A stretch of DNA of 7,789 bases from Ferrovibrio sp964429465 (GTDB lineage Bacteria; Pseudomonadota; Alphaproteobacteria; Ferrovibrionales; Ferrovibrionaceae): assembly GCA_964429465.1 (NCBI GenBank), contig CAYSCA010000158.1:1-7789 (forward strand), given 5' to 3'. The first letter of the stretch is position 1. Every line of letters begins with the position of its first letter. Positions 4,938 to 7,789 of the stretch are shown here, piece by piece. The translations under genes were made by a program, and so were the position numbers. The notes beneath the pieces are model-generated. The model was not told where the DNA came from. It saw only the letters and a list, made by a program, of their open reading frames with translations, and made no database searches.

Positions 4938-5450
4938 CTATCGCTCCATGCGCGCGAACACCGTCGCGCCGAACAGCATGTCGGTCGGCGCATCCTCCGA
5001 CTTCGCCATCGGCATGACCAGGCCAGTCCAGGTCATCCCGTCGCGGCGGGCGCGGTCGAACCAGTGATTGCAGAGCGCCCAGCGCGGGCGCCGCGCCGCG
5101 GCCACTTCGCTCCAGTCGCGGAAATACTGGTGGATCGTGCCGGTGCCCTCGGCGGTGAAGGTCGCGCCGGTCAGCTCGACGCGGAACCATTCGCGGAATG
5201 CGGTGCCCATCAGCCGCAGGTGGAAGCGCGGCGGGCCATACAGCACATCCACCAGGAAGATGTTGGGCAGCAGGCCCGGAATCTCGGTCGGCTCGATATC
5301 CGCCCGCGACGGCAGGAGATGGCCGGCCCGCTTGGCGTCCCAGTAGGCGAAAGCGCGCTGCAGCAGCGGGTCCGGCAGAGTCGCCATGTCCCAGCAGGTT
5401 TCGACGAACTCGATCTCCTGTTTGCGCGGGGCTCTGTCTGTCTCGCTCAT
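4938..5450 (-). CDS. PAS_5-type (PAS fold) single-domain protein (170 aa)
   Basis: The family pattern is clear: FAYWDAKRAGHLLPSRADIE (34-53), then PTEIPGLLPNIFLVDVL (54-70), then RFHLRLMGTAFREWFRVELT (75-94). This is the standard opening of the PAS_5 family common in Rhodospirillales and relatives. The rest of the PAS-like fold runs to about residue 168. No kinase, cyclase or output domain is attached, so a sensor or adaptor role can only be guessed. The ATG at 5450 (MSETDR...) is chosen. An in-frame TTG at 5483 would add 11 residues, and the GGGAGGG stretch lies between the two candidates, about 15 nt before the ATG. The gene is 73 bp downstream of mnmE on the same strand and may be co-transcribed with it. 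Family call strong, function unknown. Confidence 0.85.
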   Translation of the reverse strand: MSETDRAPRKQEIEFVETCWDMATLPDPLLQRAFAYWDAKRAGHLLPSRADIEPTEIPGLLPNIFLVDVLYGPPRFHLRLMGTAFREWFRVELTGATFTAEGTGTIHQYFRDWSEVAAARRPRWALCNHWFDRARRDGMTWTGLVMPMAKSEDAPTDMLFGATVFARMER

Positions 5451-5523
5451 GGCCTGCGGGGCTTCCCTCCCGTCCGCCGCCAAGCTTAGCCGAAGAGCGG
5501 TCCGCCGGAACAGGGCAATCGCG

Positions 5524-6867
5524 CTACTTCCCGATGCAGAAGTCGCGGAAGATCACGTCGAGCAGGTCTTCCACGTCGATGCGGCCGGTGATGCGGCTCA
5601 GGCTGCGCGCCGCCAGCCGGATATCCTCGGCGGCGAGTTCCGGCGCCTGGTTGTTGCGGCTGTTGCCGGTGAGGAAGCGGTCGAGCGCGGCGACGCAATC
5701 GGTCAGGGCCTCGCGGTGACGGGCGCGGGTCAGGCTGGCCGAGCCGGTCAGGCCGATCCGGGCGACGACTTCCTTCTCCAGCACATCCAGCAGCGCGTTG
5801 AGGCCGGCCTTGCTGCGCACCGAGATCGGCAGCACGGGGCGGCCGTTGATCTCGTAGCCCACCGGAACGCCCGCCGCATCGGTCTTGTTCGCCACCACGA
5901 TGGCGTCGGCATCGATCAGCGCCTCGGTTTCCTTCGGGACGTCCGGCTGCGTCGCGTCCAGCACCACCAGCTTGAGGTCGGCGGCCTCGGCGCGTTTCAG
6001 CGCGCGGGTCACGCCCTCGCTCTCCACCATGTCGGCGGTCTCGCGCAGGCCCGCCGTGTCGGCCAGCAGCACCGGATAGCCGCCGAGATCGAGATGCACC
6101 TCGATCACGTCGCGCGTGGTGCCGGGAAGCTCGGAGACGATCGCCGCCTCGCGTTTGGCCAGCGCGTTCAGCAGCGACGACTTGCCGACGTTGGGCGCGC
6201 CGAGGATCGCCACCATCAGGCCGTCGCGCAGCCGCTCGCCGCGCCGGTTATCGGCCAGGTGGGCGGCGATCTCCTCGCGCAGGCGCGCGATCTGCGGCAT
6301 CACCTCGGCCGCCACGCCTTCGGGCAGATCCTCGTCGGAGAAATCGATATCGGCCTCGAGATGCGCCAGCGCATGGGTCAGCTTGGCGCGCCAGCCCTCG
6401 TAGAGATCGCTCAGGCCGCCCTGCATCTGGCGCAGGGCCTGCCTGCGCTGCGCCGCGGTTTCGGCACTGATCAGGTCGCCGAGCGCCTCGGCCTCGGTGA
6501 GATCGAAGCGGCCATGCTCGAAGGCGCGGCGGCTGAACTCGCCCGGCTCGGCCAGCCGCAGGCCGGGGATCGCCGCCAGCGCCTCGAACAGGGCGGCCAG
6601 CACGGCGCGGCCGCCATGCACATGCAGCTCGGCGACATCCTCGCCGGTGAAGCTGTGCGGCCGCTCGAACCACAGCACGATCGCCTCGTCGATCAGCGCG
6701 CCGCCGGCATCCCGCAGCTTGCGCAGGCTGGCGACCCGCGGCTTGGGGATGTCGCCGGCCAGCGCGATCACCGCATCGGCGGCCTGCGGGCCGCTCATGC
6801 GGATGACGGCGATGCCGGCGCGGCCCGGCGCCGAGGAGAGCGCGTAGATGGTTTGTGCCGCTAGCAC
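5524..6867 (-). CDS. mnmE: MnmE (TrmE), tRNA modification GTPase (447 aa)
   Basis: MnmE is the GTPase partner of MnmG in U34 modification of tRNA. The N-terminal tetrahydrofolate-binding domain is seen as TIYALSSAPGRAGIAVIRMS (6-25), with PHSFTGEDVAELHVHGG at 70-86 and EPGEFSRRAFEHGRFDL at 107-123. The inserted G domain has all its motifs: G1 GAPNVGKS (223-230), G2 PGTTRD (248-253), G3 DTAG (270-273) and G4 NKTD (327-330). The protein ends in the family signature FCIGK (443-447), with the functionally important Cys444. Length is normal. The start is GTG at 6867. An in-frame TGA lies three codons upstream, so no longer form is possible, and GAGG stands about 10 nt before the GTG. It lies 121 bp downstream of the ferredoxin gene and on the same strand as mnmG, from which it is separated by six genes. 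Confidence 0.98.
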   Translation of the reverse strand: MLAAQTIYALSSAPGRAGIAVIRMSGPQAADAVIALAGDIPKPRVASLRKLRDAGGALIDEAIVLWFERPHSFTGEDVAELHVHGGRAVLAALFEALAAIPGLRLAEPGEFSRRAFEHGRFDLTEAEALGDLISAETAAQRRQALRQMQGGLSDLYEGWRAKLTHALAHLEADIDFSDEDLPEGVAAEVMPQIARLREEIAAHLADNRRGERLRDGLMVAILGAPNVGKSSLLNALAKREAAIVSELPGTTRDVIEVHLDLGGYPVLLADTAGLRETADMVESEGVTRALKRAEAADLKLVVLDATQPDVPKETEALIDADAIVVANKTDAAGVPVGYEINGRPVLPISVRSKAGLNALLDVLEKEVVARIGLTGSASLTRARHREALTDCVAALDRFLTGNSRNNQAPELAAEDIRLAARSLSRITGRIDVEDLLDVIFRDFCIGK

Positions 6868-6934
6868 CGATCGTCACCCTCGGCGTCAGCCGAAGGTCCC
6901 TGCAGCGGTTCCGGCAGGCGGATAGCGGGATTGG

Positions 6935-6956
6935 ATGCCCGGCCTCCGGCCAGGCA
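6935..6956. repeat. Short intergenic inverted repeat (ATGCCcGGCC-TCC-GGCCaGGCAT)
   Basis: The arms ATGCCCGGCC and GGCCAGGCAT pair with one mismatch around a TCC loop. With its flanks (GGATTGG before, GACGAAGG after) it resembles the GGATGCCCGG...CCGGGCATGACGA palindromes that I recall as frequent between genes of alphaproteobacteria. It lies between the ferredoxin stop and the mnmE start. No T-run follows on the minus strand, so it is a poor intrinsic terminator. A smaller perfect hairpin, TCGGC-GTCA-GCCGA, lies nearby at about 6881-6894. Confidence 0.6.
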
Positions 6957-6988
6957 TGACGAAGGGAGAAACGTCGGCAATCCTGCGC

Positions 6989-7366
6989 TCACGTCTTCTT
7001 CGCGGAATGGTCCGGCCCGTCTTCGGGCTTCAGCATCAGGCGCTCCACGCGGCCGCCTCGTTTCACATGCACGTCCAGGATCTCGTCGATATCGGCGAAG
7101 GTCTCGGCATGGTACCAGACGCCGTCGGGATAGATCACGATGGTCGGCCCGAGTTCGCAGCGCTCCAGGCAGCCGGCATTGTTGACCCGCACGCCCTGGG
7201 CGAGGTCGAGCCCCATCTCCTTGGCGCGGACCTTCATGTAGTTGCGCAGCTTCTCCGAGCCCTTAGCTCCGCAGGAGCCGCGCGGATGGTTCTCCGGCCG
7301 CTCGTTGGTGCAGACGAAGATATGGGCCTTGTAGAAAGGGGCGGGATCGCCGGGCGAGACGGCCAT
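6989..7366 (-). CDS. Thioredoxin-like [2Fe-2S] ferredoxin (Shethna-like), 125 aa
   Basis: The protein has four cysteines in the order expected for the thioredoxin-fold [2Fe-2S] ferredoxins: Cys19 (HIFVCTNERPENHPRGSC), Cys32, Cys66 and Cys70 (NNAGCLERCELGPTIVIYP). The C-terminal half (VWYHAETFADIDEILDVHV) continues the fold, and a charged tail ends in DHSAKKT. It is a soluble one-electron carrier; the physiological partner is unknown. The start at ATG 7366 is supported by AAGG 6 nt upstream, whereas the longer frame to the right overlaps the DUF6489 gene. The gap to that gene is only 14 bp, so the two form an operon read from right to left. mnmE follows 121 bp downstream on the same strand, after a palindromic gap. 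Confidence 0.93.
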   Translation of the reverse strand: MAVSPGDPAPFYKAHIFVCTNERPENHPRGSCGAKGSEKLRNYMKVRAKEMGLDLAQGVRVNNAGCLERCELGPTIVIYPDGVWYHAETFADIDEILDVHVKRGGRVERLMLKPEDGPDHSAKKT

Positions 7367-7380
7367 GGGGAACCTTATTT

Positions 7381-7626
7381 CTATTTCTTGTCCGACGAAC
7401 CGCCGGGGAACTGGCTGAAAAAGAACTTCTGGATCTGCTCCAGATTCTGCAGGCCCATCGGCGCCCAGGTCTTGAGCAACGTTTCCGGGTCCATCGCGTT
7501 GAGGGAGGCAGTCATGCGCTCCTGCATCTGGCGCATCACCGCCTCCTGCAGGGGCCGGACATCGGGCAGGCCGAGGAAGGCGCGCGCTTCCTCTGGCGTG
7601 CAATCGACATTGACTGTTATCTTCAT
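7381..7626 (-). CDS. DUF6489-type small protein (81 aa)
   Basis: The short soluble protein begins MKITVNVDCTPEEARAFLGL and continues PDVRPLQEAVMRQMQERM. This is the recognisable opening of DUF6489-family proteins of alphaproteobacteria. The rest is predicted helical and amphipathic (ETLLKTWAPMGLQNLEQIQK) and ends with a short GGSSDKK tail. No catalytic motif is visible, Cys9 is the only cysteine, and function is unknown. GGAG 7 nt before the ATG at 7626 supports the start. It is the first gene of a two-gene operon with the [2Fe-2S] ferredoxin, and a plus-strand gene diverges from it across 63 bp. Assignment is from recognition of the N-terminal pattern. Confidence 0.82.
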   Translation of the reverse strand: MKITVNVDCTPEEARAFLGLPDVRPLQEAVMRQMQERMTASLNAMDPETLLKTWAPMGLQNLEQIQKFFFSQFPGGSSDKK

Positions 7627-7689
7627 CGGCAGCGCTCCGCGGAAGGGCCGTCCAGAAAACAGGCGCAAACAACAGGACAGATACCTAGC

Positions 7690-7789
7690 ATGGCCGCAGA
7701 CCCCTTGTCAGGCAATCCCGGCAGCCCGAACGACCCGGGGCGGACCAATCTGGCCAGAAACAATCTGGACCTGGCGGCCTCGCCCTATC
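7690..7789 (+). CDS. N-terminal fragment, probably YyaL/DUF255-type thioredoxin-domain protein (first 33 codons; truncated by window edge)
   Basis: The frame starts at ATG 7690 (MAADPLSGNPGSPNDPGRTN) and is open to the window end, finishing NLARNNLDLAASPY plus one base of the next codon. An N-x-L followed by SPY and a likely Leu is how the conserved region of the DUF255/thioredoxin-domain family starts (N-x-L-x(4)-SPYLxxHxxNPVxW). The first 20 residues look like a disordered leader. AGGA stands 12 nt upstream, rather far for a ribosome binding site. The gene diverges from the DUF6489-ferredoxin operon. That a coding sequence starts here is fairly likely; the family name rests on about ten residues. 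Confidence 0.5.
   Translation, partial: MAADPLSGNPGSPNDPGRTNLARNNLDLAASPY

Noticed and set aside
5451..5483. TTG start at 5483 for the PAS_5 gene.
   Set aside because: It is possible, but ATG 5450 is a commoner start codon and the extra 11 residues fall outside the domain; kept only as an alternative.
5386..6864. A 492-residue open frame on the plus strand opposite mnmE.
   Set aside because: It lies fully antisense to a certain mnmE and has the Arg/Ala/Gly/His-rich composition typical of GC-rich shadow frames, with no recognisable domain.

Overview
The window is GC-rich, densely coded chromosomal DNA. It reads as alphaproteobacterial, probably Rhodospirillales-like, from protein family content: a PAS_5-type protein, a DUF6489-type protein, a Shethna-like ferredoxin, and the mnmE/mnmG chromosome-partitioning neighbourhood. 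The lineage is an inference from family content and base composition, because no rRNA or species marker is present. There is no tRNA, rRNA, CRISPR array, transposase or phage gene, and no gene-free stretch reaches 300 bases. The longest gap is 186 bp, upstream of mnmG.

Layout, left to right. Bases 1-1176 (minus) hold the first 392 codons of mnmG, cut by the left edge. Its upstream region (1177-1362) holds a TTGACG-N17-TAAAAC promoter placed almost at the start codon, a 71-bp composite inverted-repeat element, a perfect 20-bp palindrome containing the bacterial parS consensus, and a short AT-rich island. Next come a small DUF4149-type membrane protein (minus, 1363-1782) and, divergently, a MOSC-domain protein (plus, 1927-2727). 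A second copy of the composite repeat follows in inverted orientation (2737-2810). Then come an alpha/beta hydrolase (plus, 2827-3633) and a small exported protein with a PepSY-like segment (plus, 3727-4236).

The remaining genes run on the minus strand, reading right to left: a DUF6489-type protein (7626-7381), a thioredoxin-like [2Fe-2S] ferredoxin (7366-6989), mnmE (6867-5524), a PAS_5-type protein (5450-4938) and a GNAT acetyltransferase (4811-4239), whose stop meets the PepSY gene's stop with 2 bp between them. At the right edge, divergent from the DUF6489 gene, is the first 33 codons of a plus-strand gene whose N-terminus resembles the YyaL/DUF255 thioredoxin-domain family.

MnmE and MnmG form the complex that installs the (carboxymethyl)aminomethyl group on wobble uridine 34 of certain tRNAs. 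In many alphaproteobacteria the order is mnmE-mnmG-rsmG-parA-parB. Here mnmE and mnmG are on the same strand but separated by six genes on both strands. The parS site suggests that rsmG and parAB lie beyond the left edge. The most notable non-coding features are the parS site and the pair of inverted composite repeats. I see no convincing previously undescribed multi-gene system; the protein-coding content is mostly ordinary housekeeping and accessory genes.
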